A DNA stretch of 64,000 bases from assembly GCA_017163975.1 (NCBI GenBank), contig JAFFSR010000292.1, forward strand, positions 4,612,501 to 4,676,500, in the 5' to 3' direction. Below the pieces are notes generated by a model, which worked only from the letters and a program-made list of their open reading frames with translations, made no database searches and was not told where the DNA came from. Shown one piece after another: positions 43,546-55,530 of this stretch. The translations under genes were made by a program, and so were the position numbers. This stretch comes from Anastatus disparis. Lineage: Eukaryota > Arthropoda > Insecta > Hymenoptera > Eupelmidae. Numbering within the stretch: position 1 is the stretch's first letter; each line of letters begins with the position of its first letter.

Positions 43546-46500
43546 ATGGGTAATAAGACAAATCAAAATGATTATAAATCGCTGCGTATCTTGTTCTGGA
43601 ATGCGAGAAGCATAAATAAGCGTAAATTATTGCTGCCGGTTCTTCTAAAGAATATTGATGTTTTCCTATGCGTCGAATCATGGCTTCAAGACGCAAACAG
43701 CTCCTCAACCAGTATACAATCTACATTAGCACCAGGCTACGTGCAACTTCAAAAGAACCGTACACATTCAAGAGGAGGAGGGATACTTATAATGGTGAAG
43801 AAGAACATTGCTTTTCAAGAAGTCCTAATTTCTTCTCCCGATCCTAGTGTTGAATTGTGCAAGATAACGTTAACTAATTCTAACCCGTCTATAGACATTA
43901 TAGTTTGTTACCGAGCCCCGGGTATTCTCTCACAACAAAGCTATGATTCTATTGTTGCAATTATTGATAGTAATAAACCTAGTTTACTCATAGGCGATTT
44001 TAATTCAAACAATGTTATTTGGAACTGTCCCAAGACAGATATCAATGGTGAAAGATTAGCGGATAGTATAGAAAATAGCTCTCTATTTTTACATAATCCA
44101 GACTCACTTACACATATTAATCCGGCAAACTGTAATCATTCTAATCTAGACCTAGTCTTTTCTACTATAAACATCGCCGATAGAATCATAACGGAAGTGG
44201 GAGAGGAAACTTATGGCTCGGATCATTACCCTATACACTGCGTTATCGACTTAGATAAGAATAGTTATAAAAAAAAATCATTTAAAATCAAAACAAAAAG
44301 AACCAATTGGGGTCGTTTCGCGGAGAACCTTGAATCTAAATTCTCGGTCTTCCTATCGGAGACTTATGATTCTGCCCAGGCAGACGACAAATACGATATG
44401 TTTTTTGATGTTGTTTCAAATGCATTGGTGAAATGCACTCCTAAAAAAAAACCTATAGACCCGAATAAAATAAAAAATCCTGTACCGTGGTGGGATGAAG
44501 ATTGTTTTAAAATTCAACGGTTAAAAAAAGCAGCTTTTAAAAAGTGGAATTATAGTAAATCTACGACAGACCGAATCGCATTTAATAGAATAAACTGCTT
44601 AGCCACCAAAACATTTAAACTTAAAAAAAAGGAGAAATTTAAGGAGTTTGCCGAAACTATTAATATTAACACTAGTAGTAAATTTGTCTGGAACACTTGC
44701 AAGATCTTAAAAAACAAGTGGTGTAAAGTTCAACCAACTAACGTAGACAATAATTTACAAAATTCTGAGAAGATAAAGGATGCTTTGGATAAAATATGTC
44801 CTCCTTGGTGTGAATCTGACCCAGATTTTATGCCGGTTTGTAGTGATAATTATAATGAATTTTTTAATGCACCTTTTGACTTCTCGGAATTAAACGTAGT
44901 TATTGATTCCAAAAAAAATAGATCAGCTGCTGGACTTGACGGTATTGATTATGAGGTGATAAAAAATATGCCAATTAAATATAAACTTCTTATGCTTGAC
45001 ATCTTTAACGAAATGTTTCGTTATAATCTCTACCCTAAGTCTTGGCGGCAGTCTTATGTATTATTTATAGATAAACCTAATAACAAAGGAGTAAGACCGA
45101 TTTCTCTTACTTCAAGTCTCGGCAAGCTTTTTGAATCCCTGATCAAAAACCGATTCCAATGGTTCTGCGAACATTTTAATGTTTTACCAAATAATCAATC
45201 AGGTTTCAGAAAAGGAAGATCGTGCTATGATAACCTAGCTACACTTACTCTAAACATAGAAAAAGCATTCTCTTTTAATAAAGACCTTTTGGCTACGTTC
45301 TTAGATGTAGAGTCTGCCTACGATAATGTCAACTGTGACGTACTTTTGGAAAAATTAGCTTCTATAGGTTGTTCAGACTCTATAATCCGTTTTATTAAAT
45401 TTATTACACATAAAAGATACATCCATAATGAACACATTCTCAACGACTTTCTATACAGTTTTAAGGGAGTCCCTCAGGGCGGGGTACTTAGTCCGCTTCT
45501 TTATCTTATTTATGTAAAGGATATCAATGTTGGTATTCCAAATAGCGTCGTTGTAACCCAATATGCTGATGATATTAATGCTTTTTGTAGCTATGGTAAC
45601 GCTATAAAGTCTAAATCTATCCTTGAGAGGGCTATTTTAACCCTAGACATTAATCTCTCGAAATTAGGGCTATCTTTGAAACCTGATAAAAGTATATTTA
45701 TACACTTCAACAATAAAGGCATAGCGGCCGGGGATACAGAAATTACCATACAAAATCATAAAATTAAATCCAGTGTATCCACTCACTTTTTGGGGGTAAC
45801 TTTCGATTATAAATTTACTTTCGAATCGCATGTAAAAAGGTTAAAACAGATATGTAATAATAGGGCTAATATTGTGAAATTTTTAAGTGGGGTGAAGTGG
45901 GGTTCCCACCCGGATACTCTATACATTCTATACAAGAGTTTCGTTCGCTCAATACTGGATTATGGCAGCTTTATATTTTTTCCTAAAAAGAAAACCTTAG
46001 CAGATACCTTAGAAAAAATACAATTTAATTGTATTAGATCCGTTATGGGTTACCGTAAGACAACTCCCACCAACATACTGCTAGCTGAGTCTAAACTTCA
46101 ATCTATTATTGAGCGAACGAAATTTTTATGCCAGCGATACCTTGTTAAAGTTTTATCAAATTCAAACCTTCTAGTCACAAATATTATAAACTCTGTACGT
46201 TCTGATATTGCTGCCAGAGGCTTAGATCACACAGATACGCGATTATTATATTACTGCATCGATTTTGTTAGTAACCTCAATTTTAAAACCTTCAAAAATT
46301 TCCCAATGTACCAGTATGACTACGAATTCTCCATCTCTCAAATTAAGTTCAATTATGAACTAGGCAAGAAAATGAAAACAAGTTCACAGCCTAATGATCT
46401 CATAAAAAATTTTTTAATTCAAACAAATACAGTTGCCATTTATACCGACGGCAGTAAAAGTCCTGAAGGCTCGGTAGGAGCGGCTTGGCACTTCCCCGCA

Positions 46501-47310
46501 GGTAAAATCAACTCTGGGGTTACACTTGATTCCAACACCTCTATCTTTACAGCAGAATGTATCGCAATTTATAAAGCCTTACAACTCATAAAAAAAAGTT
46601 CTTTTGCAAATTTTTCTATCTTTACCGACTCACTCAGTGCACTACAATCATTAAATTCTAATAAACTACATGCTAATACCAATTTTTACATCTACTACAT
46701 CAAAGAGATAATTTTAAATATAATTACTAGCTGTACCCCCAAGTCTATTAACTTTGTCTGGGTTCCATCACACATAGGAATAGTAGGTAACGAGGCAGTC
46801 GACACTCTGGCAAAAAATTTCTCTAATAAAAAACATAGCAGTTCACTCCAGATACCTTTTACAGACTTTTACCACCAATTCAAAACCAATTCTTTCCGAA
46901 ATACATATCATCTCTGTATAAACCAAAGTATAACAAAAGGCTCAAAATATTTCAATCTCTATTATAAAGAAAACTCTAAACCCTGGTTTCATAAGTCAAA
47001 AAAATCACGTAAAGACATTGTAGCAATTAACCGAATCAGAGCAAGCCATTATAATTTGGCTTCCTCTCTGGCAAGGGTAAATATTGTTAACGACCCTAAG
47101 TGTCCAACATGTATAGAATATGATGAGGATCTCAACCACATATTGTGGCAATGCTCGAGATTCGATGATCAGAGGGTTCATTTTATTACCAATCTTTGTA
47201 AAAAATATGTATTGTTACCGCAACACACAGACAGTATCTTTTGTACTCCAAACGCGAAATTATGTTATAATATCCTTCGCTATCTTGATTCATGTAATAT
47301 ATCTTTGTAA
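43546..47310 (+). CDS. LINE ORF2: endonuclease, reverse transcriptase, RNase H
   Basis: 1254 aa, intact. Apurinic-type endonuclease at ~10-235 (ILFWNARSINKRK, LLIGDFNSNN, YGSDHYPIHC). Reverse transcriptase at ~480-760 (VRPISLTSSLGKLFES, SGFRKGRSCYDNL, GVPQGGVLSPLLYLI, catalytic QYADDINAF). RNase H at ~965-1090 with its acidic residues in IYTDGSKS, TAECIAIYKAL, FTDSLSAL and GNEAVDTLAK. C-terminal zinc-binding CPTCIEYDEDLNHILWQC. The EN-RT-RNase H order plus a one-knuckle ORF1 points to the I group of LINEs. The enzyme nicks the target and copies its RNA there. All catalytic motifs look intact. Confidence 0.95.
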   Translation: MGNKTNQNDYKSLRILFWNARSINKRKLLLPVLLKNIDVFLCVESWLQDANSSSTSIQSTLAPGYVQLQKNRTHSRGGGILIMVKKNIAFQEVLISSPDPSVELCKITLTNSNPSIDIIVCYRAPGILSQQSYDSIVAIIDSNKPSLLIGDFNSNNVIWNCPKTDINGERLADSIENSSLFLHNPDSLTHINPANCNHSNLDLVFSTINIADRIITEVGEETYGSDHYPIHCVIDLDKNSYKKKSFKIKTKRTNWGRFAENLESKFSVFLSETYDSAQADDKYDMFFDVVSNALVKCTPKKKPIDPNKIKNPVPWWDEDCFKIQRLKKAAFKKWNYSKSTTDRIAFNRINCLATKTFKLKKKEKFKEFAETININTSSKFVWNTCKILKNKWCKVQPTNVDNNLQNSEKIKDALDKICPPWCESDPDFMPVCSDNYNEFFNAPFDFSELNVVIDSKKNRSAAGLDGIDYEVIKNMPIKYKLLMLDIFNEMFRYNLYPKSWRQSYVLFIDKPNNKGVRPISLTSSLGKLFESLIKNRFQWFCEHFNVLPNNQSGFRKGRSCYDNLATLTLNIEKAFSFNKDLLATFLDVESAYDNVNCDVLLEKLASIGCSDSIIRFIKFITHKRYIHNEHILNDFLYSFKGVPQGGVLSPLLYLIYVKDINVGIPNSVVVTQYADDINAFCSYGNAIKSKSILERAILTLDINLSKLGLSLKPDKSIFIHFNNKGIAAGDTEITIQNHKIKSSVSTHFLGVTFDYKFTFESHVKRLKQICNNRANIVKFLSGVKWGSHPDTLYILYKSFVRSILDYGSFIFFPKKKTLADTLEKIQFNCIRSVMGYRKTTPTNILLAESKLQSIIERTKFLCQRYLVKVLSNSNLLVTNIINSVRSDIAARGLDHTDTRLLYYCIDFVSNLNFKTFKNFPMYQYDYEFSISQIKFNYELGKKMKTSSQPNDLIKNFLIQTNTVAIYTDGSKSPEGSVGAAWHFPAGKINSGVTLDSNTSIFTAECIAIYKALQLIKKSSFANFSIFTDSLSALQSLNSNKLHANTNFYIYYIKEIILNIITSCTPKSINFVWVPSHIGIVGNEAVDTLAKNFSNKKHSSSLQIPFTDFYHQFKTNSFRNTYHLCINQSITKGSKYFNLYYKENSKPWFHKSKKSRKDIVAINRIRASHYNLASSLARVNIVNDPKCPTCIEYDEDLNHILWQCSRFDDQRVHFITNLCKKYVLLPQHTDSIFCTPNAKLCYNILRYLDSCNISL

Positions 47311-47431
47311 ACGTTTCCATATAAAATATCAATATAATGTAATCATGTATTAAATTTTTATGTAGCAGATATAAGACTGCAAGGTCTTCAAATGCTTAAA
47401 TAAACAAAAAAAAAAAAAAAAAGTAGCGCCT

Positions 47432-49072
47432 AATAGGATAGGGTTACGGGGGTCTACCAAGGCTCATTTTGAAGGTCTTCTGATGTACTTTCATGGAAAA
47501 ATATTTATGAAAAGCTTTCTGTGACGGAGATATCTTAAACCACCCGTCAAGACCATGGTTTTTTCAAAGTTTTCGCTTATTTCTCCTTAAACGTTAGTAC
47601 GAACGAAATGAGGACGAAGATACATTACAAATTATTAAAGTAAAGTGAAAAACCTTTAATTTGCTTTTTTGAAAACGTTTCTAGGTGCTATAGAACTCAA
47701 TTTACAATGATTTTAAGTTAACAGTCTCCTTAAAAATAAGATTTTTCAACATATTCCGCTTGTTTCTCTTAAGGATTTATTGGAAAGAAAATCAGGATGA
47801 TAATACATTATAGACTAATAAAGTAAAGTGAAAGAATTATTTTCTTGGTTTTCAAGTACTATCAAATCGTTTTTACAGCTATTTCAAATGAAAGTAGCTA
47901 GTATATTCAACCATTTCCACTTGGCTTTAAGAGGATATCGTAGTTCTGCTCCTTCTAATAATATTTTTATTCAAAGTTCATGAGTAAACAGTCTGTCAAA
48001 TCAAATTCTTTCACTTCAGTAAGAAAATTCGTAAGATTAATCCTTAGCGCGGACAAGTCAATAAATTCACCAAAATAATATACATAAAAAGTTATAAACA
48101 AATTTTCGATGTATACTATTTTGAGGTTAGGTTCATCGAGCTTGATATCTAATTTTCATTCAAAGTTCATAAAAAAATATGAAGCTAAATTGAATTTTTA
48201 ATTTAACAAAAATTATTGTATTAATATAGTTTTAGCGCGGACAAGTAATTACATTTGTCCAAATATTGAATTTAAAAAGATATCAGTAAGATAAAAAAAG
48301 CAAAAATCGATTCCAACAACTACGACATCCCGTTAAGTATAATAACCCGTGTCAGCCCAAATAAGCATAAATTTTTTATGTTATTCGACGTAATATTTTT
48401 CTATATAATCATAATTAGAAAAGTTTGTAAATTGATTTTTTTAAAGTATTTTTGTCCGTACTTTTCAAATCTGCTCTTAATTTTTTGCCTATAATATTCC
48501 ATTTTTTCAAAATGGCAACTTTCTTGCAAAAAACACAATTTAAAAAATTTTTTCATCTTTTTATCGTATTGGTTTGTAATGTTCCCTCTGCATAATCATT
48601 GCGAACATTAGAATTCCATGGAATAATCATCATACCTAAAATTTCAGACGTATAGGATGTCAAAATTCTAAATGGCTGATTTAATATGATGATGTTTTCA
48701 AGTTTTTTTTATTTTTTTATTTTTTTTATGTTATAAGGTATCTCACGTGACATTTCATGTCATATTTTCAGTAAGGTAGATAAATGTTCTGACAAAAGTC
48801 GGGCAACGTGAAATTTACGGCCAACGGTTCGTTAAGAATATTAAATTATTAAATGATTATAATTTTTACAATCAAACAAATAAATAAAAAATTTGGAAAA
48901 TGAATGTAAGAACTAACAAATTAAAGAATAATAATATATTTTATACAAAAACTTGTAAATTTTTGAAAAAAAAACAATAAATTTAAGAAAATTATAACAT
49001 TTTTTGCTATTTGGAACTCTATATATTCTTATATCACTATTTTCTTAAATAATTATTATTGGAAAAATCAAA
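47432..49072. repeat. Left arm and inner repeats of the fold-back element
   Basis: Long arm 47432-47945, then a spacer, then the inner inverted piece 48337-48700 (GGCTGACACGGGTTATTATA is its inverse partner near 50260). There are no supported ORFs. Confidence 0.6.
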
Positions 49073-49199
49073 TAGTATATTACGATACGGGCGACTTAAA
49101 TCACCTATTATTACACGGCGAAGTTAGGGCCCGAGCGTCAGCGAGGGTCCTAACGCCGTGTAATAATAGGTGAATTTAAGTCGCGAGTATCGTATACTA
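49073..49199. repeat. 127-bp GC-loop hairpin
   Basis: ~50-bp arms (AATCACCTATTATTACACGG inverted at 49160) around the loop GCCCGAGCGTCAGCGAGGGT. Related words (GATTTAAATCCGCC at ~49216 and GCGGATTTAAATCAC at ~49884) flank a further ~0.7 kb, hinting at one nested element from 49073 to ~49905. Confidence 0.65.
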
Positions 49200-50280
49200 T
49201 TTTATAGCTCGAGTGATTTAAATCCGCCGCACTACATCTATACTCTCAAAATTCAATAATAAACAAAGGCTATGCACTCCACGAATGATAATTCATTAAA
49301 AAAACAAATTCCATATACCAGCAAAATTAGGCTTTCAACGAATGATAAATCGTAAAAGAAAAGCAAAAACTGCAAAAAAGCAAAATTTAAGCACTTCGCG
49401 AATAATAAATAATTTCATGTTTTATATATAAAAAAATATATAAAACATGAAATAACATTATGTCAAACTGTTGAAATTAATTCTGTAATAATAAAAATCT
49501 AAATTTCCTTTCATATATGTATTAGGGCCGTAGGAGCGACTATTGGTAACTTATGTATTGTATTAGCAGTTGCATTTAGGGGAATCACAGACGCGACGGA
49601 GTCTTAGAGCATCGAAATGACTACCTCTTCGCTTCACATGTTACACTGATATTAACTTTGGTTTTACACGTATTTTACACACTTATAATTGTTATTTTTT
49701 TGGAAAAATATTTGCAATAATCTACACCTTATTATTATCGATGAATAAACTCTTAACAATAATCCAGATATCAAAATATCGCTTATTATCAGTGCGTGAT
49801 TTAAGTGAATTCGGCATCATATTCATTATTGAACAGCGTAAAAATTTATCGTTTAACTCTTGGCTCGGTGGGATTTAAGCGCGGATTTAAATCACGCAGT
49901 GCTATAAAAATAATTAATTCATTTAGAAAGCCAAAAGTTATGACCTTATAACATAAAAAAAATTTTAAAAATTAAAAACTCCATATAATAATTATTCCAT
50001 AGAATTCTAATGTTCGCAATGATTATATAGAGGGAACATTACAAGCCAATACGATAAAAAAATGAAAAAATTTTTTAAATTGTGTTTTTTGCAAGAAAAT
50101 TGACATTTTGAAAAAATGGAATATTATAGGCAAAAATTAAGAGCAGATTTGAAAAGTACGGAAAAAATACTTAAAAAAAATTACTTTACAAATTTTTCTA
50201 CTTATGATTACATAGAAAAATATTCAGTCGAATAACATAAAAAATTTATGCTTATTTGGGCTGACACGGGTTATTATACT

Positions 50281-50659
50281 TTTTTTTTTTTTTTTAAATT
50301 AAGATTAATATATAAAGGATATTGTCTTCTATATGATTGACCTGTTTTATATGGTGAAGTCAAGGGAGTCCAGCCCGGTACCCGTTTAACACATTACATC
50401 AGGTTAGACTGTCAGACCCACCATACCGAAAACTTTGACTACCGATGGATGGTCAGCCACTTTTGTGACCAACAATTAACCGATACCCAATAAGATCGGA
50501 TTTTCTAAGAGTCACGATATAAATGGCACATACACTAATTTTCTTTCGAAAAAAAGTTAGAGGTACCTGGCCGGGATTTGAACCCATGCCCTCCGCGTTG
50601 AAGACAAGAGCTCTATCCATTACGCCACCGCGCTCTCTTTTACGCCACTGCGCTCTATT
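50281..50659 (-). mobile_element. tRNA-derived SINE
   Basis: Flanked by the 13-bp duplication GGGTTATTATACT (50268-50280 and 50660-50672). On the minus strand the head has an A box (GGCGTAATGGATAGAG) and a B box (GGTTCAAATCCC) at tRNA spacing. The tail ends in oligo-A (T run at 50281-50295). A short CGCTCT repeat at the 5' end marks a small duplication of the head start. Confidence 0.9.
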
Positions 50660-51296
50660 GGGTTATTATACTTAAAGCCAAGTGAGAATGGTTGAATATA
50701 CTCGCTACTTTCATTTGAAATAGCTGTAAAAACGATTTGATAGTACTTGAAAACCAAGAAAATAATTCTTTCACTTTACTTTAATGGTCTATAATGTATT
50801 ATCATCCTGATTTTCTTTCCAATAAATCCAGAGAAACAAGCGGAATATGTTGAAAAATCTTATTTTTAAGAAAACTGTTAACTTAAAATCATTGTAAATT
50901 GAGTTCTATAGCACCTAGAAACGTTTTCAAAAAAGCAAATTAAAAGTTTTTCACTTTACTTTAATAATTTGTAATGTATCTTCGTCCTCATTTCGTTCGT
51001 ACTAACGTGGAGAAATAAGCGAAAAATTTGAAAAAACCATGGTCTTGACGGGTGGTTTAAGATATCTCCGTCACAGAAAGCTTTCCATAAATATTTTTCC
51101 ATGAAAGTACATCAGAAGACCTTCAAAATGAGCTTTGGTAGACCCCCGTAACCCTATCCTATTAGGCGCTACTTAATTTTGTCCAATAAAAAGTCGTTTG
51201 GGCCTATAGTGCGGCACTATACAGCGGACTTCGTAATATGTATATGCGCACTCTAAGCATCTTAGCATTATCATGCATGCGCAGTATATGATGAGT

Positions 51297-52195
51297 TTTA
51301 TAGCTAGGGTAGCTTTCGTTTCCGGAAGTCGGCGTTCATCAGGGTTATGTATTTTAAAGTATATTTTAATATTTACATTGTTTTGTAATAATAAATTTAT
51401 TAAAAGATTGTTTAAAGAAATAAAAACGAAAATTTTTTGTGAAAAGTATGTTTTTCATCCCCTTATAGCTAGGGTAGTTTCCGTTTCCGCAAGTCAACGT
51501 TGATCAGGATTATGTATTTTAAAGTGTATTTTTATATTTCAATTGTTTTGTAACAATGAATTCATCAAAAGGTTTTTTTAAATAAATTAAAACAAAATTT
51601 TTTGTGAGAAGTATTTTTTTCATCCCCTCATAGCTAGGGTAGTTTTCGTTTCCGGAAGTCATCATTGATCAGATTTATGTATTTCGAAGTATATTTTAAT
51701 ATTCACATTGTTTTGTAACAATAAATTTATCAAAAGGTTGTTAAAAAAAATAAAAACGAAAATCTTTTGTGAAAAGTATGTTTTTTATCCCCATATAGCA
51801 AGGGTATTTTCCGTTTCCGCAAGTCGGCATTAATCAGGGTCATGTATTTTGAAGTATATTTTAATATTTACATTGTTTTGTAACAATAAATTCATCAAAA
51901 GTTTGTTAGAAATAACAAAAACGTAAATTTTTTTGAAAAGTATTTTTTTCATCCCCTTATAGCTAGGGTAGTTTTTATCTCCGGAAGTCGGCGTTGATCA
52001 GGGTTATGTACTTTGAAGTATATTTTAATATTAACATTGTTTGATAACAATAAATTTATCAAAAGGTTGTTAGAAATAATGAAAACGTTAATTTTTTGTG
52101 CAAAGTATGGTTTTTATCCCTTATAGCTAGGATAGTTTTTGTTTTCACAAGTCGGCGTTGATCAGCGTTATGTATTTTGAAGTATATTATAAGCA
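51297..52195 (+). repeat. ~165-bp satellite array, left block
   Basis: About six units, each with ATCCCCTTATAGCTAGGGTA, then TTTCCGCAAGTCGGCGTTGA, then ATTGTTTTGTAACAATAAAT. The same unit in the same orientation continues at 60508, and some units in the two blocks are almost identical. Short frames across it are not genes. Confidence 0.9.
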
Positions 52196-52524
52196 CACAC
52201 ATGGGCTCATGAATATATATATATATATATATATACATATACATGGGATATTTTATGTCAATTCACATGCGCGCACACCCATATACACACACAGTTATAT
52301 ATATATATAGGATGTTTTATGACAATTTTTCCCATGTATATTAATATTTATTAAGAAAGTTTTGAAATCAATCAAGCAATCGTCAAATACTTGTGCATTC
52401 AATCCATTCTTTTTAAAATAATATTAAATTCATAAAAATATCATTACACTATTTTTTAATTTCCGAATGTAATAAAATTTCTTCAAAGCTTTAGAATATT
52501 ATGTCTGTTATTTTTTGTTTTAAC

Positions 52525-53217
52525 CTTGTTAGAAATTTTATCTAGGCGCCCTTATAAGCTCTCTAGGTCTTTATAGTAAAACTTGATTATTCTGGATAAG
52601 AAAAACTAGATGGATATAGACTAATATAACCCTTGAATGCGCGCGCTACCAACTTACAAAGCATGCAGCATGTGACGAAGTAAAGCTAAACCTAACCTAA
52701 TAATGTTCTTTCATTGCACCTTTTCTTCAAATATCGTGTGCAAAAACATCGATGAATAAAAATTTAAAAAATTTATCAACTGAACAACGGAAAGTACAAC
52801 AAAACTATCACTAGAAAGTCATATTGAATGTAAAAGTGCTAGTATCACGCATAGGCTGGGATTTATAGTCGCGTCCCTATCGCTATCTCTCTTTGTTATC
52901 ATGCGAGAGACAAAGACAGAATATTTACATACACACGACTATACATTTCAGCATCGTATACATTCGTGCAGGTGACGCCATGAAATACAATGACGAACTA
53001 AAGCGTCTATATGAAATTATGTTGCGCCTAACCCTTAATATACGTTAACGCCTCGATAGAACTGTACAGTTCTATAAGGGAAAACTATACGGGCATCTAG
53101 AAGGGAAAGGCGTTACACGCCAGTACAGATCTGTCTAGTTTATCTGTACAGATCTGTCTAGAACTTGATTATTCTAGCTAAAACTGTCTAGTAGCCCGGA
53201 CTAATTTCTACCAGGGA
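52525..53217. mobile_element. ~690-bp MITE in the left TIR only
   Basis: The right TIR reads straight through this point (GTTTTAAGTCATT-type junction), so the piece is an insertion. Its ends are imperfect inverted repeats, CCTTGTTAGAAATT and AATTTCTACCAGGG. There is no ORF, but it contains repeated ACAGATCTGTCTAG. The duplication is unclear. Confidence 0.65.
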
Positions 53218-54236
53218 AGTCATTATTTAAACTGATGAATACTATTTTATTATGTTATTATTACTTTTAAAAAAGTATATTTTAGGCGAGTTTAGTTGTA
53301 TAGTATTCTTTAGAACATTTTTTCTAAATATTTCTTTTTTTTTACTGCATACATCATATTTTTTTTTAAATTTCAGCTCTTGAAAGTACTGAAATGAATG
53401 AGTAATTATTTTTAAGTTTATACCTTTTACTAGATTTATCTATAGTTTTTGCTTAAGAAAGTTTTGAAATCAATCAAGCAATCGTCGAGTACTTCTGTAT
53501 TCAATTCATTCTTTTTAATAATATAAAATTCATGAAATATTTACAGTTTCGGCTAAAGAAAGTTTTGAAATCAATGAAGCGATCGTCGAGTACTTCTGTA
53601 TTCAATTCTTACTTTTTAATAATACAAAATTCATAAAATGTTCAATTTATATTCTCTTTGATAGACGAATATTTGGAAAAACTTTGCCAAATAATTTTTG
53701 AAAAAAAGGGATTATTGAGATAAAGATAGCGATGATAGTACACATCAAAATTGAAGAAAAAAATGATATATCAAATGAACTTATTATTTCATTTATGAGT
53801 GAATATTACTACTTAGACATTGATGAACTATACTTGATCTTAGTGATATCTATTTTATTTTATTCCTGATGAAAGACTTACTTAATAAACAATTTCCGAA
53901 ACGATTAACTTCAAAGTTTCGGAATAATTTTCTATTTAATATGCTACGGTTGAAGACAAAAATTGTGCAATTTTATTTTTAAAAACTTGGCAGAAGAGCC
54001 ATTAGCTTCTAACAACTTATATTTGAGAATTTGCTGCCATCAACTTCAAAATTATTTATGCCTTTTTAAAACTTTCAGGGAAGATACCCATTTTAATTGT
54101 AATACTTCTAATAAAATAAAATTATGCATTCTCTATCTCATTACACTATCTTTTTATTTTCAAGTGCTGTAAAATATATTAAATTTTACTAAATATCTAC
54201 AAAAGAACTTGCCAGGCCCGTGGTTTAATATTTTGT

Positions 54237-55510
54237 TGGTGAAATGCTCAATGTAGGTGAGTACTGCTTTATAATTGAATTGTTAGCTAATTCAAGTGTG
54301 TTGAATAATAAATAAAAATATGAATCTATAAACCAATTCTGTACATGTACAAGTTTTATCTGTCACAATATATTGTCAATGTAAAGGAGTAAAAAAGATT
54401 AGTCTTATAGAATATGCTTTTCCAATTTTCTATGTTCTAACTTTTTTAAATAAAAGAGGATAAATACTAACTTGTATATGGACATATCCATGGAACTTTT
54501 AGATTTGCGATTTCGCGCTTTTATTTAATGTTATCTTCTGATCTATGAATATTTTAGCTATCATATGGATATTTTTAGTAAAAATTATAATAAAAAAAAC
54601 TCTAATATGGGTTTTGTAAAATTTTTGAGCTATTTAAGAAGCCAGATTGTTATTAAAAAATTTAAATTTTTAAAATTGCCTTGTGACTTACTTAATTTTC
54701 AAATATTTTCAAATAGTTGTAGGAGCGCCGTCAAATATTTTAATGTGCCAATAACTGGGAAATATAACAAGTATATATGTAAAATAAACTTGAAAATCTC
54801 ATATATGTGCTATTATTCTATAAATAGTTACACAACCATAGAAAATATGTGACCAACTTTGATTATCTATTGTGTTTTGCACTATTTTCTTCTACGAAAT
54901 TTATGCCGTCAATTTTTTTTCATTTCTAATCGTTGAATCTTGTTTGTTTTATAAAAAGGAACAAATTCCGATGATCCAGAGTAAAGTGCCTCTTTTTTTT
55001 AGTGAGTGAGAGTCGTTTGAAAATTTTATTTAAAATCGTGATTTATATGAAAATTTCAGTTTTGCATGAAGCACATTTAAAAGAAACATTGTATAGCCAG
55101 TACCACAGCTGTGAACTAAACTATATTCATTAACTTCCATTAAAAAAAATAAGGCATCATTCTTAAGTTAAAGGATATTGATATTTGAAGCAAATAAATT
55201 CGAATTCTCTATTAATATAAAATCGACCTATGAAGATATGAAAAAAAAAAATGTAAACACGTGATATAAAGCTATTTTGAAATTTATTCTTGTGGTAAGC
55301 AGTGAGTATGTAAACAATCTTTCAATTTCGTCAATATCATATGTGTCAATCGATATATACATACTACCAGCCGGTCTACTCATTCTTTTGTTGATTTTTG
55401 TAGTAAGTGGATCTTTTGAAAATAATGTGAATATTTCTAAGGTAAATTTAATTGAGTACATTTAAATTAATAATAATATTATTCACTTCTGATTTTTCTA
55501 ATACCTTACA
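54237..55510. other. Leader of the long-TIR transposon
   Basis: No supported gene. A 95-aa frame at 54565 has no recognisable feature. A donor (AAG|GTAAAT at ~55440) and acceptor (CCTTACAG at ~55510) suggest a short 5' UTR intron before the transposase. Confidence 0.4.
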
Positions 55511-55530
55511 GTTACCTTCGATCGATTACA

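Larger units (their letters stand above)
42088..47420 (+). mobile_element. Full-length I-type LINE
   Basis: Flanked by the 11-bp duplication AAGTAGCGCCT (42077-42087 and 47421-47431). It starts CACAGTCGCGCTTGAGC, has two intact ORFs and ends in TAAATAAACA plus an A tail. Full length, intact frames and a perfect duplication suggest a recent, possibly active copy. Confidence 0.93.
42032..51219. mobile_element. Fold-back DNA element with long arms (hosts a LINE and a SINE)
   Basis: The outer left piece (42032-42087, ATTATAGGCCCAAACAACTT) continues after the LINE at 47432 and matches, inverted, 50673-51219. The arms share CTTCTGATGTACTTTCATGG, GTTTCTAGGTGCTATAGAAC and a Lys-free, non-coding AT-rich sequence. 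A second inner pair (about 48337-48700 with 49920-50267) is also inverted. No coding frame belongs to it. Without its insertions it is ~3.5 kb, a non-autonomous fold-back element. Confidence 0.72.

Noticed and set aside
50555..50632. Possible functional tRNA on the minus strand
   Set aside because: It lies at the head of a unit with an A tail and a 13-bp duplication, so it is a SINE.
53963..54172. 69-aa ORF found twice (also 59242-59451)
   Set aside because: Duplicated because it lies in both TIRs; no recognisable domain or start context.
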